From positions 25,913-89,912 of the forward strand of contig JAIBEW010000032.1 in assembly GCA_019459085.1 (NCBI GenBank): a DNA stretch of 64,000 bases. Direction: 5' to 3'. The notes below the pieces were generated by a model that saw only the letters and a list, made by a program, of their open reading frames with translations, was not told where the DNA came from and searched no databases. Of the stretch, positions 1 through 7,346 are shown piece after piece. This DNA comes from Kaistella sp. Its GTDB lineage: Bacteria > Bacteroidota > Bacteroidia > Flavobacteriales > Weeksellaceae. The position numbers were made by a program, and so were the translations under genes. Each line of letters opens with the position of its first letter. Position 1 is the stretch's first letter.

Positions 1-565
1 CCGCCACGAAGCCGATGAAAACTGGCAGTGGTATGAAAGTTATTTAACCTATGCCAACAGTTTGCTCCCCGAAGCTTTGCTTTTTGCATGGCGACTTACC
101 CATAAAGAAATATACCGTGAAATTGCTGCTGATTCCTTCCGTTTTCTGATTAGTAAAATCTTTACCGAAGACAGGATCAAAGTCATCTCGAACAGAGGCT
201 GGCTGCACAACGGCCAGGAAATAAATGACTCAGACCAAGGCGGCGAACAGGCCATTGATGTGGCTTATACCGTAATGGCCTTAAGCGAATTTTACACAAC
301 GTTTAAAGTGAAGGAGTACAGGGATAAAATGTTCACAGCCTTCACGTGGTTTCTCGGCAATAATCACTTGAACCGGATTGTGTACAACCCTTGCACGGGC
401 GGCTGTTACGACGGAGTAGAAGAGGATTATATCAACCTGAATCAGGGTGCCGAATCCACGGTAAGCTATCTCATGGCCAGATTAACCGTGGAAGAATATG
501 TGGTAAAGAGAAAAATACCTGATCCATGGCCGGAAACAGAAAATTCCCTGCCTTTAATTTCCTGA
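1..565 (+). CDS. C-terminal fragment of a large protein, probably a glycosyltransferase-linked helical glycosidase-like domain
   Basis: The reading frame is open from base 2 to the stop at 563-565, so the gene begins before the window. An internal TTG at 62 is not a convincing start because the frame continues upstream with coherent sequence (residues ENWQWYESYLTYAN). The 188 visible residues are helix-rich, with aromatic and acidic clusters (RGWLHNGQEI, DQGGEQAIDVAYTVMALS) of the kind seen in alpha-helical-barrel (six-hairpin) sugar-active domains. I recall similar C-termini on Bacteroidota family-4 glycosyltransferases near mannoside phosphorylase genes, but no catalytic domain is visible here. 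The function is therefore an inference. Confidence 0.55.
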   Translation, partial: RHEADENWQWYESYLTYANSLLPEALLFAWRLTHKEIYREIAADSFRFLISKIFTEDRIKVISNRGWLHNGQEINDSDQGGEQAIDVAYTVMALSEFYTTFKVKEYRDKMFTAFTWFLGNNHLNRIVYNPCTGGCYDGVEEDYINLNQGAESTVSYLMARLTVEEYVVKRKIPDPWPETENSLPLIS

Positions 566-843
566 ATTTAGACAAGTTTTACATCCCACATCCGTCATCC
601 CACATCCCACATCCAACACCCAACAGATCGCATCTCGTAATTTGCACTTCCCACGTCGTAATTTAAAGGGTTTTCCCAAAAACCAGCTTTTTAGAATACA
701 TATTCGTAATAATAATGCATTACGTCGCCATTAGGTACATCGTTTGATACCCGTTACAACAAACGAATCACTTTCGTTGACCTGAGCGGTAGTGTTCTGT
801 CGCTTTTTTCTTTTTAAATCAAATCACATTAAAATAAATTATT
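566..843. repeat. Intergenic region with degenerate pyrimidine-rich short repeats
   Basis: No gene is visible. From about 583 to 690 the plus strand is built of recurring words such as CCCACATCC and CGTAATTT/CACTTCCCA. Similar wording recurs at 2105-2310, 5190-5228 and 11140-11250, and in reverse orientation at 62885-62990. The stretch lies between the stop of the first gene and the dehydrogenase start. I see no clear TAnnTTTG promoter box in it. Confidence 0.5.
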
Positions 844-2010
844 ATGAAAGCAGCAGTATTTCACGCACCGGGTAAAATTACCTGTGACACGATAGAAGAT
901 CCGAAAATTGAAGACCAGTCGGATATCATCTTAAAAGTAACCTCCACCGCTATCTGCGGAAGTGACCTCCACATGTATTCCGGCGGGATTCCGCAGGCCC
1001 GGCCAATGGTCATGGGCCATGAATTCATGGGAATTGTAGAAGACGTTGGTACTAACATTACGCATTTAAAAGTAGGCGACAGAGTGGTAGTACCTTTTCC
1101 GATTGCTTGTGGCGGATGTTTTTTCTGCGACCATGACCTTCCGGGAGGATGCGAAAACAGCAATCCCGAGAATTATGGACCGGAAGGAGGGATCCTCACC
1201 GAAAAAGGCGGAGGAATGTTTGGTTACTCGGATCTTTATGGCGGCTACAACGGCGGTCAGGCGCAGTATGTGAGGGTGCCTTACGCAACTCACGGTCCGC
1301 GCAAAGTTCCGGAAGGAATGAAGGATGACCAGGTCCTGTTCCTCACCGATATTTTTCCGACCGGTTATACAGGGGTGATGTGGGGCGAACTGAAAGGCGG
1401 TGAAACGGTAGCAATCTTTGGAGCAGGTCCGGTTGGGATTATGGCAGCGAAAAGTGCGGCACTCTTCAGCCCGAAGAAAATAATCGTGGTCGATACATTG
1501 CAGTACCGTCTGGATCTTGTGAAAAAACTGACCGGCTGCGAAACCGTACTCTGGAAAAACGGAAAAGACACCGTAGAGGAAATCCGCCAGATGACTGAAG
1601 GTCGAGGAGCAGATCTGTGTATTGAGGCAGTGGGATTTGAGCCGGAAAGGGATTTGATCGACCGTGCGAAAGCCGTTGTTAATTTCGAAAAAGGTTCCAT
1701 AAAAGTTCTTGAGGCATGCATGAGTGCTGCCAGAAGAGGAGGAAGGATCTCAATTCTTGGAGTATACCCGGTAAATTACGACAATTTTAAACTGGGTCAG
1801 ATTTTTGATAAAGGACTGACGATCAAAGCGGGTCAGGCTCCTGTTCATGCCATCATCGACAAACTGATGAACCACGTTGTAGCTGGAGAGGTGATTTTGG
1901 ATGATTTGATCACCCACAAACTTTCTCTGGATGAGGTCAGCAAAGGTTATGAAATGTTCGACAAAAAACAGGATGGCTGCGTGAAAGTGGTGTTGGATCC
2001 CTGGAAATAG
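844..2010 (+). CDS. Zinc-dependent alcohol dehydrogenase (formaldehyde-dehydrogenase-like MDR family)
   Basis: A cytosolic NAD(P)-dependent alcohol/aldehyde oxidoreductase of 388 residues, full length for medium-chain zinc dehydrogenases. Catalytic zinc ligands are C38 (AICGSDLH) and H59-E60 (MGHEF). The structural zinc loop is C89, C92, C95 and C103. The Rossmann motif GAGPVG is at 193-198, and D217 at the end of the second strand favours NAD. Insertions around 105-140 and 225-280 resemble the formaldehyde dehydrogenase/threonine-dehydrogenase-like branch, so the natural substrate is uncertain. The ATG at 844 gives the canonical N-terminus. It is monocistronic and is followed by a hairpin terminator. 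Confidence 0.88.
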   Translation: MKAAVFHAPGKITCDTIEDPKIEDQSDIILKVTSTAICGSDLHMYSGGIPQARPMVMGHEFMGIVEDVGTNITHLKVGDRVVVPFPIACGGCFFCDHDLPGGCENSNPENYGPEGGILTEKGGGMFGYSDLYGGYNGGQAQYVRVPYATHGPRKVPEGMKDDQVLFLTDIFPTGYTGVMWGELKGGETVAIFGAGPVGIMAAKSAALFSPKKIIVVDTLQYRLDLVKKLTGCETVLWKNGKDTVEEIRQMTEGRGADLCIEAVGFEPERDLIDRAKAVVNFEKGSIKVLEACMSAARRGGRISILGVYPVNYDNFKLGQIFDKGLTIKAGQAPVHAIIDKLMNHVVAGEVILDDLITHKLSLDEVSKGYEMFDKKQDGCVKVVLDPWK

Positions 2011-2054
2011 AATGAAGGAAATAGTTTTTAGGTGAAATAGTTAAATCTAAATAC

Positions 2055-2086
2055 AAAAGAGAATCAGGATACTGGTTCTCTTTTTA
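2055..2086 (+). terminator. Intrinsic terminator after the alcohol dehydrogenase
   Basis: AAAAGAGAA (2055-2063) pairs with TTCTCTTTTT (2076-2085) across a 12-nt loop and runs into a T-rich tract, 45 nt after the dehydrogenase stop. Confidence 0.7.
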
Positions 2087-2104
2087 TTTCGAAAAAATTG
2101 GATT

Positions 2105-2310
2105 GCGTCGTTCGTAATTCGTCATCCTCACCTCGCATCCTATTCATTGGACTATTCTGCACAGTTCGAATTCGTACTTCCCTCTTCCCCTTCGTAATTC
2201 AGAATTCCGTATTTTTGTTCTAAGGATTTCAAATCGCCACAAAAAAGGAGTCAGAAAAACTGAACTTCTATTTGCACTTCGTAATTCCCACTTCACAATT
2301 CGTACTTTAA
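2105..2310. repeat. Degenerate TTCGTAATTC/CACTTCGTA-type repeat tract
   Basis: Recurring words (TTCGTAATTC, TTCGTACTTCC, CACTTCGTAATTCC, CACAATTCGTAC) fill most of the space before the methyltransferase start at 2314. A TATTTTTG box at 2210-2217 lies inside the tract. If it is the promoter, part of the repeat would be in the mRNA leader. There is no coding potential here. Confidence 0.5.
2210..2217 (+). promoter_or_regulatory. Candidate Bacteroidota -7 box for the methyltransferase gene
   Basis: TATTTTTG matches the TAnnTTTG consensus, 96 nt upstream of the ATG at 2314. The -33 TTG is not well placed (TTC at 2185-2187, spacing 22). Confidence 0.4.
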
Positions 2311-2313
2311 AAC

Positions 2314-3018
2314 ATGACAGATTTACCCGGCCTCGCCATCCATGATTATTATTTCAGTAAAAACACAGAGGAACTGTTTGTCGAAGACCACTTTGGACCT
2401 GAAGTCGAAATGCCGGTCGCCGTTTATTTTAGAACCGCCGAAGAAATGCCGGAACTGGAACGGCTTGCTTTGGAAAAATGCCAGGGCAGAGTCCTGGACA
2501 TTGGCGCAGGCGCAGGCTCACATGCTTTGGAACTGGAAAAAATGGGTCTTGACGTCACTGCACTGGAAATATCTCCGAAAGCGTGTGAAGTCATGAAGCA
2601 GAGGGGTTTGAAAAAGGTAATGCTTCAGGATTTCTTTCTGCTCGAAGATGAAAAGTTTGATACGCTGCTGCTCCTCATGAACGGAGTAGGAATCTCTTCC
2701 ACGCTCTCAGGATTCCGGGATTTTCTGAAAAAATGCGGAGAACTCCTCAATCCGTCAGGAATTTTGATTTTTGACTCGTGTGATATTGCTTACATGTATG
2801 AAGACCTCGAACTTCCTCAAAATTATTATGGCGAAGTGGAATGTCGCTACCATTATGGAACACCTGTTACCGACTGGTTTAAGTGGCTCTACATCGATCC
2901 GCAAACAATGAAAAAGATTGCCGGAGAAGAAGGTTGGTCGGTGGAAATCGTGTATACGGATGAAAATGACCAGTACCTTGCACAATTGAAAAAATTAATG
3001 CCTGAAGGATCGTATTAA
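2314..3018 (+). CDS. Class I SAM-dependent methyltransferase
   Basis: A protein of 234 residues with the class I motif I VLDIGAGAGSHALELE near residues 60-75. The acidic motif II (ALEIS) follows about 20 residues later and a motif-III-like LLLMNGVG strand lies near 118-125, the usual SAM pocket order. The C-terminal half carries aromatic and acidic residues (YHYGTPVTDWFKWLY) that could line a small-molecule pocket. The substrate cannot be read from sequence. The gene stands alone: the repeat tract lies upstream and a gene-poor region follows. The ATG at 2314 precedes a plausible N-terminus. Confidence 0.85.
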   Translation: MTDLPGLAIHDYYFSKNTEELFVEDHFGPEVEMPVAVYFRTAEEMPELERLALEKCQGRVLDIGAGAGSHALELEKMGLDVTALEISPKACEVMKQRGLKKVMLQDFFLLEDEKFDTLLLLMNGVGISSTLSGFRDFLKKCGELLNPSGILIFDSCDIAYMYEDLELPQNYYGEVECRYHYGTPVTDWFKWLYIDPQTMKKIAGEEGWSVEIVYTDENDQYLAQLKKLMPEGSY

Positions 3019-3413
3019 AGATGTAATATTTCTCAAAGTTGATGTGTTGTAATGAATGTACACTTTTCGGTGAATGCTGATGTTGGTACAAAGCGGTTAA
3101 ACGAAAGTGCTTTTAGAGAGATTATTACTTATAGTTGATCGTAGATAACTGTATGTAATAATTCATATAGCATATTAAATATTTTTAACTCTACCAAAGC
3201 TTGATACGATGATTACCCTTATTTTTAAACTGCTGCTCAATCTGGTCGATTGGCTGCTCTCGGTTTTCTGATAGAAATTTACGCTTTTCGGAAAATTATT
3301 ACGTAGTATAAATGGATTCTGGCAAGGCTAAAAATATTCACCGGCGTTATCCTTTGTCTCTCGTATATTAACCGCGTTATGGAATTTTGTGTTATCTTGA
3401 TGAAAATTTTACA
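3019..3413. other. Gene-poor region; one possible 20-residue hydrophobic ORF at 3209-3271
   Basis: No conventional gene is present. The only coding candidate is ATG 3209 to TGA 3271 (plus strand), encoding a 20-residue peptide that is mostly Leu/Ile/Val/Phe with one Lys, one Asp and one Trp. It has no clear ribosome binding site, so it may be chance. No confident promoter for the following GLPGLI gene was found. Confidence 0.3.
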
Positions 3414-4262
3414 ATGAAAATTTTCTTTTTGCTGTTTCTCCTTGTCGGCGTTTTCTCAAGCGCACAAAACCAAAGGTTCCTCTACGAATACCGTTTTATA
3501 CTGGATTCAACCGACAGGGACTCTGCCAAAAAAGAAATGATGGTTCTGGATGTGTCCCCTGAAGGCTCCAAATTTTTAAGCATCGACAGAATGAAATCAG
3601 ATTCGGTAATGGCGGAGCGAATGAAAACCAATCCGGGTAATTTTGATTTCAAGGGAATAAAATTCGGACAGATCACTACGGTGGTTGAAAAACGGTATCC
3701 CAATTTCAGCGTCACTTTTTTTGACCAAATCGGCATGAATGAGTATCAGGTGAATGACGACAGAAAAATAAACTGGGAAATCCTGCCCGAAAAAGAGATG
3801 ATCGGAGAATTCAGCGCTCAGAAAGCAACGCTTAAACTTTTCGGCAGAAACTGGACTGCCTGGTTTACCACTGAAATTCCGATTCAGGACGGACCATACA
3901 AATTTCACGGTCTTCCCGGCCTTATTTTGAAAATTACAGATGATAAAAACACCCATGTATTTGAAATAAAATCCGTTACAAAACTCCCAGAAGAGATGAA
4001 ATGGAGCTTCGAGGCAGATAAAACTCATATACAACCTCTCATAAAAGTAAATGCAGCCGCCTATAAAAAGCTGTTCATGGTAAACCGTGAAAATCCTTCG
4101 CAGGAGATCCGCCAACTCATGACATCCGGAAGAAAAGTGACTATGACCGATGAAACGGGCAAGGTATTGGACATTGAAAAAGTTTTACGCGACAGGGATC
4201 GTAATCAGAAAGTAGAAAATCAGAAAAATAATAACATTCTGGAACTGGATCTACTCAAATAA
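3414..4262 (+). CDS. GLPGLI family exported protein
   Basis: The start is taken at ATG 3414, which begins a clear signal peptide (MKIFFLLFLLVGVFSSAQ), rather than at an upstream in-frame TTG at 3387. The mature protein carries the family-defining motif HGLPGLI near residue 175 and the conserved WEI-type stretch near 125. This family is confined to Bacteroidota and is predicted to be periplasmic or outer-membrane associated, often near TonB-dependent receptors. Its molecular function is unknown. Here it stands alone, with its own terminator downstream. The C-terminus is charged and rich in Asn, Gln and Lys. At 282 residues its length is normal for the family. Confidence 0.88.
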   Translation: MKIFFLLFLLVGVFSSAQNQRFLYEYRFILDSTDRDSAKKEMMVLDVSPEGSKFLSIDRMKSDSVMAERMKTNPGNFDFKGIKFGQITTVVEKRYPNFSVTFFDQIGMNEYQVNDDRKINWEILPEKEMIGEFSAQKATLKLFGRNWTAWFTTEIPIQDGPYKFHGLPGLILKITDDKNTHVFEIKSVTKLPEEMKWSFEADKTHIQPLIKVNAAAYKKLFMVNRENPSQEIRQLMTSGRKVTMTDETGKVLDIEKVLRDRDRNQKVENQKNNNILELDLLK

Positions 4263-4276
4263 ATTAGTTGGCAATA

Positions 4277-4309
4277 AAATTCCGGCGAATTTTAACAGCC
4301 GGATTTTTT
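4277..4309 (+). terminator. Terminator after the GLPGLI gene
   Basis: TCCGGC (4281-4286) pairs with GCCGGA (4298-4303) and is followed by TTTTTT. It lies 18 nt after the stop. Confidence 0.7.
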
Positions 4310-4331
4310 ACAATTCATTTATTGATAAAAC

Positions 4332-4365
4332 ACAAAATCCTGAACAGCATTGTTCAGGATTTTGT
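4332..4365. terminator. Bidirectional terminator between convergent genes
   Basis: A 15-bp perfect stem, ACAAAATCCTGAACA with its complement around the loop GCAT, lies between the GLPGLI gene (plus) and the transaldolase gene (minus). The A/T ends of the stem provide a T-tract on either strand. Confidence 0.75.
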
Positions 4366-4383
4366 ATAATATTGATGAGCTGC

Positions 4384-5037
4384 CTACGATAGCTTCTTGG
4401 CATCCGCCACAAACTGCGCCAAACCGCTGTCCGTTAAAGGATGCCTAAGCAGACTCAGTATTGAGGAAAGTGGCGATGTGATCACGTCAGCGCCTACTTT
4501 TGCACAGTTGATGATATGCATCGGCGAACGGATGGAGGCCGCAAGAATTTCGGTGCTGAAATAATAATTGTCATATATCATGCGGATTTCTTCAATCAGG
4601 TTCATGCCGTCAACAGAAATATCATCGAGTCGGCCCAGAAACGGCGACACATAATTGGCGCCGGCTTTGGCTGCCAAAAGGGCCTGTCCTGCAGAAAAAA
4701 TCAGGGTACAGTTGGTTTTGATCCCCTTGTCGGAAAAATATTTCAACGCTTTGATCCCGTCTTTAATCATCGGGATTTTCACCACTATATTCGGGTGGAT
4801 CGCTGCCAGTTCGTCACCTTCCTTAATCATTTCTTCATACGTGGTCGAAAGCACTTCTGCAGAAATATCGCCGTCCGCAATTTCGCAGATGGTTTTGTAA
4901 TGCTGCATAATGGCCTGAGTTCCGCTGATGCCTTCTTTCGCCATCAGCGACGGATTGGTCGTAACGCCGTCCAGAATCCCAAGATCCTGCGCTTCCCGGA
5001 TCTGATCCAGATTTGCAGTGTCAATAAAAAATTTCAT
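4384..5037 (-). CDS. tal: Transaldolase / fructose-6-phosphate aldolase-like (TalC-type)
   Basis: A cytosolic class I aldolase of 217 residues, the short TalC/FSA subgroup length. It moves a dihydroxyacetone unit between sugar phosphates in the non-oxidative pentose phosphate pathway. The N-terminus [13 protein letters not shown] and the [13 protein letters not shown] motif are diagnostic. The Schiff-base lysine is expected in VVKIPM near residue 85, and [20 protein letters not shown] follows. The ATG at 5037 is preferred over an upstream start because it gives the canonical N-terminus and lies 23 nt from an exact promoter box. Whether the enzyme is a transaldolase or an F6P aldolase cannot be settled by eye. 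Confidence 0.93.
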   Translation of the reverse strand: MKFFIDTANLDQIREAQDLGILDGVTTNPSLMAKEGISGTQAIMQHYKTICEIADGDISAEVLSTTYEEMIKEGDELAAIHPNIVVKIPMIKDGIKALKYFSDKGIKTNCTLIFSAGQALLAAKAGANYVSPFLGRLDDISVDGMNLIEEIRMIYDNYYFSTEILAASIRSPMHIINCAKVGADVITSPLSSILSLLRHPLTDSGLAQFVADAKKLS

Positions 5038-5059
5038 GTTTCTTTTTTTTAGATTGGCA

Positions 5060-5090
5060 CAAAGATAATTCAATTATTCAGGAGCAACAA
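5060..5090 (-). promoter_or_regulatory. Bacteroidota-type promoter of the transaldolase gene
   Basis: On the minus strand, TTG (5088-5090) is followed by exactly 20 nt and then TATCTTTG (5060-5067). This is a full match to the flavobacterial -33/-7 consensus. The transcript would start near 5055, leaving a short leader of about 20 nt. Confidence 0.75.
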
Positions 5091-5093
5091 GCG

Positions 5094-5140
5094 AAGGATT
5101 GTATCATGTGCAGTCCGGCTTTCCGTTACAATCCTTTTTT
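5094..5140 (+). terminator. Plus-strand terminator-like hairpin with no gene upstream
   Basis: AAGGATTGTA (5094-5103) pairs perfectly with TACAATCCTT (5127-5136), and a T6 run (5135-5140) follows. It sits directly upstream of the transaldolase promoter and before pepE. No plus-strand gene ends here, so it may stop antisense transcription across the transaldolase gene or act in a leader. Confidence 0.5.
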
Positions 5141-5185
5141 CGGGCTAAAACCGGCGCAGAATTTCTTCCCACCACCAAAATTTTC

Positions 5186-5193
5186 TAATTTTA
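5186..5193 (+). promoter_or_regulatory. Possible -7 box for pepE
   Basis: TAATTTTA differs from TAnnTTTG only in the last base, and a weak TTT lies 20 nt upstream. It is 43 nt before the pepE ATG and would place the CCTCTAA repeats in the leader. Confidence 0.35.
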
Positions 5194-5227
5194 CACCTCT
5201 AACCTCTAACCTCTAACCTCTAACCTC
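5193..5227. repeat. Tandem heptamer CCTCTAA repeat
   Basis: CCTCTAA is repeated four times in perfect tandem, with partial copies at both ends, and stops 8 nt before the pepE start codon. It is the most regular member of the pyrimidine-rich repeats scattered through intergenic regions of this window. Confidence 0.8.
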
Positions 5228-5235
5228 CAATACGA

Positions 5236-5931
5236 ATGAACCTTCTCCTCGCATCCACCTCCACGCTTTTCGGCGGAAATTACCTTGAATACCTGCGCTC
5301 TGAAATCACCACTCTTTTTCCTGGTATCGATGAAATCATATTTATTCCTTTCGCAAGGCCGGGCGGAATTTCCCATGAAGAATATACGGCAAAAGCGGCG
5401 GAATTTTTTGCGACAATTGGCATCGGTGTGCGCGGACTGCACGAATTTGAGGATAAAAAAGCAACGGTTGAAAGCGCTCAGGGGTTTTTTACCGGCGGCG
5501 GAAATACCTTTCTTCTCGTAAAGACGCTTCACGAAGAAAACCTTATGCAGATTCTTAAAGAAAATATAAAAAAAGGCAAACCGTATCTGGGGGCCAGCGC
5601 CGGTTCCAACATTGGCGGACTCAATATGAAAACCACGAACGACATGCCGATTGTCTATCCGCCGAGTTTTGAGACGATGGGGCTGGTTCCTTTCAACCTC
5701 AATCCGCATTATCTGGACCCAAATCCGGATTTAAAACACAACGGTGAAACCCGCGAAACAAGAATTAGGGAATTTTTAACGCAGAACGACACCAAAGTGA
5801 TTGGTTTGCGCGAAGGAAACTGGATCCGCCGGATTGGCGACCGCATCACGGTGGAAGGTTCGGAAAAAACCCGCATTTTCGAAAAAGGTTTGGAACCGTA
5901 CGAAATCGAACCGGGAAGCGCGCTCAACTAG
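5236..5931 (+). CDS. pepE: Peptidase E (alpha-aspartyl dipeptidase)
   Basis: A cytosolic serine dipeptidase of family S51 that hydrolyses dipeptides with N-terminal aspartate. At 231 residues it has the family's normal length. The catalytic serine is S121 in GASAGSN, on a glutamine-amidotransferase-like fold. The catalytic histidine is probably H158 (NPHYLDP). The FFTGGGNTF motif (84-92) shapes the substrate pocket. S51 also contains cyanophycinase, and a true cyanophycinase lies 18 kb away in this window. Both are aspartyl-peptide hydrolases, but this one has the PepE rather than the CphB motif context. It is divergent from the transaldolase gene. Confidence 0.92.
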   Translation: MNLLLASTSTLFGGNYLEYLRSEITTLFPGIDEIIFIPFARPGGISHEEYTAKAAEFFATIGIGVRGLHEFEDKKATVESAQGFFTGGGNTFLLVKTLHEENLMQILKENIKKGKPYLGASAGSNIGGLNMKTTNDMPIVYPPSFETMGLVPFNLNPHYLDPNPDLKHNGETRETRIREFLTQNDTKVIGLREGNWIRRIGDRITVEGSEKTRIFEKGLEPYEIEPGSALN

Positions 5932-5972
5932 CATTACAATCTTTTCATTATATTTGACTATAAATAGACTGA

Positions 5973-7346
5973 ATGAAAAAGATTTTTGCCGCCCTTTTGT
6001 TATGTTCCCAACTCATATTTGCTCAGGATATTGCCCGGAAACTGGATACAGCTACCAAAAATTTCCTCAGTTCTGCCCCGGCTTATTCGTCGTCGCTATC
6101 AGTGTATGTTTCTGATGATTCCGGAAATTTCATTTACGAATACCAGGGAAACAGAGGTCTTTCAACGGCTTCTACACAGAAAATTTTTACGGCCGCCTGC
6201 GCACTCGAATCTTTGGGGAGCAGCCACACCTTCAAAACAACTTCCTCTTTTTCCGGAACAGTGGAAAACGGCAGTCTGAACGGCAATCTTTTTATTGTTT
6301 CCACCGGCGACCCAACTCTGGGAAGCTGGCGTTTCGATGGGTACAAACCCGAAAATTTCAAACAGAAATTAATGGAAGCCCTTAAAAATAAAGGAATTTC
6401 CAAGATTTCCGGCGATCTGATCATCGATGATTCTTATTTTGACTTTCAGACGGTTCCCGGCGGCTGGCCCTGGAACGATATGGGGAATTATTACGGAGCC
6501 GGAGTTTGGGGTGTCAACTGGCGCGAAAACCAGTTCGATATCAATATGAACGGTAATGATATCAGAAGTTTCAATGTGGATTTGCCCGGTGTACAATGGG
6601 TAAACGAAGCCAAAACCGCCGGAAGTTCTGATCAGAGTCTGATTTTTACTGCCCCGCATTCCGGAGTGGCCTACATCAATGGAACACTTCCTGCAAAATC
6701 CATCACTGTTTCAGGCGCTACTCCTGATCCGCCACTGACTTTGGGTAATGAAATTAAAATATGGCTGCAGGAATCGGGCATTGAATTGTCGGGCAAAGTA
6801 ACTACAGCGAGTCAGCAGAAAATCAATGGCGAAAAAATTCAGACCCCACCGAAAGACAACATCATTTTGGAATACAAATCCCCTTCGCTTGACAAAATCA
6901 TCTACTGGTTCATGCGCAAAAGCGTAAATCTCTACGGTGAAACACTTATCAAGACCCTTGGAAAAGAGAAAAAAAATATTGGAAGTTTTGATGCCGGCAT
7001 CGATTTCATGAAAGATTTCTGGAAAAGCAAAGGCATTAATGCGGCGATGATCAATTTTGCTGATGGCAGCGGGCTTTCGCCTCAGAATTATGTTTCGGCA
7101 AGAGCGGAAGTTCAGGCCTTGCTGTATGCAAAAAAACAACCGTGGTTCAATGATTTTCATGAAGGATTCCCGACTCAGACCAACGGCATGACCATGAAAA
7201 GCGGCACGATGAAGGATACAAAATCGTTCGCAGGCTATCACACCGCCGCCAACGGAAAAAAATATGTTTTTGCCGCCATCATCAACAATTATCAGGGTGG
7301 CGACATCAGCGGCGCGCTGTATAAAATACTGAACGAATTAAAATAG
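5973..7346 (+). CDS. dacB: D-alanyl-D-alanine carboxypeptidase/endopeptidase, PBP4 family
   Basis: A periplasmic penicillin-binding protein of 457 residues (family S13) that trims peptidoglycan stem peptides and crosslinks. A signal peptide (residues 1-18, ending IFAQ) is followed by the active-site tetrad S67-T-Q-K70, the SxN motif (KSVNLYGE, about residue 313) and the KTG-type box KSGT near 410. The large insertion between the first two motifs is typical of PBP4. It is 41 nt downstream of pepE. Its stop TAG directly abuts the ATG of the histidine kinase, suggesting translational coupling and perhaps envelope-linked signalling. Confidence 0.92.
   Translation: MKKIFAALLLCSQLIFAQDIARKLDTATKNFLSSAPAYSSSLSVYVSDDSGNFIYEYQGNRGLSTASTQKIFTAACALESLGSSHTFKTTSSFSGTVENGSLNGNLFIVSTGDPTLGSWRFDGYKPENFKQKLMEALKNKGISKISGDLIIDDSYFDFQTVPGGWPWNDMGNYYGAGVWGVNWRENQFDINMNGNDIRSFNVDLPGVQWVNEAKTAGSSDQSLIFTAPHSGVAYINGTLPAKSITVSGATPDPPLTLGNEIKIWLQESGIELSGKVTTASQQKINGEKIQTPPKDNIILEYKSPSLDKIIYWFMRKSVNLYGETLIKTLGKEKKNIGSFDAGIDFMKDFWKSKGINAAMINFADGSGLSPQNYVSARAEVQALLYAKKQPWFNDFHEGFPTQTNGMTMKSGTMKDTKSFAGYHTAANGKKYVFAAIINNYQGGDISGALYKILNELK

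Noticed and set aside
62..565. Complete gene starting at a TTG at position 62
   Set aside because: The frame stays open to the window edge with coherent protein-like sequence, so the gene is truncated by the window and not started there.
3387..3413. Start of the GLPGLI protein at TTG 3387
   Set aside because: The signal peptide begins at ATG 3414; the nine extra residues would disrupt it.
5193..5227. CRISPR or telomere-like repeat
   Set aside because: It is a simple heptamer tract with no spacers. It resembles other degenerate intergenic repeats in this window.
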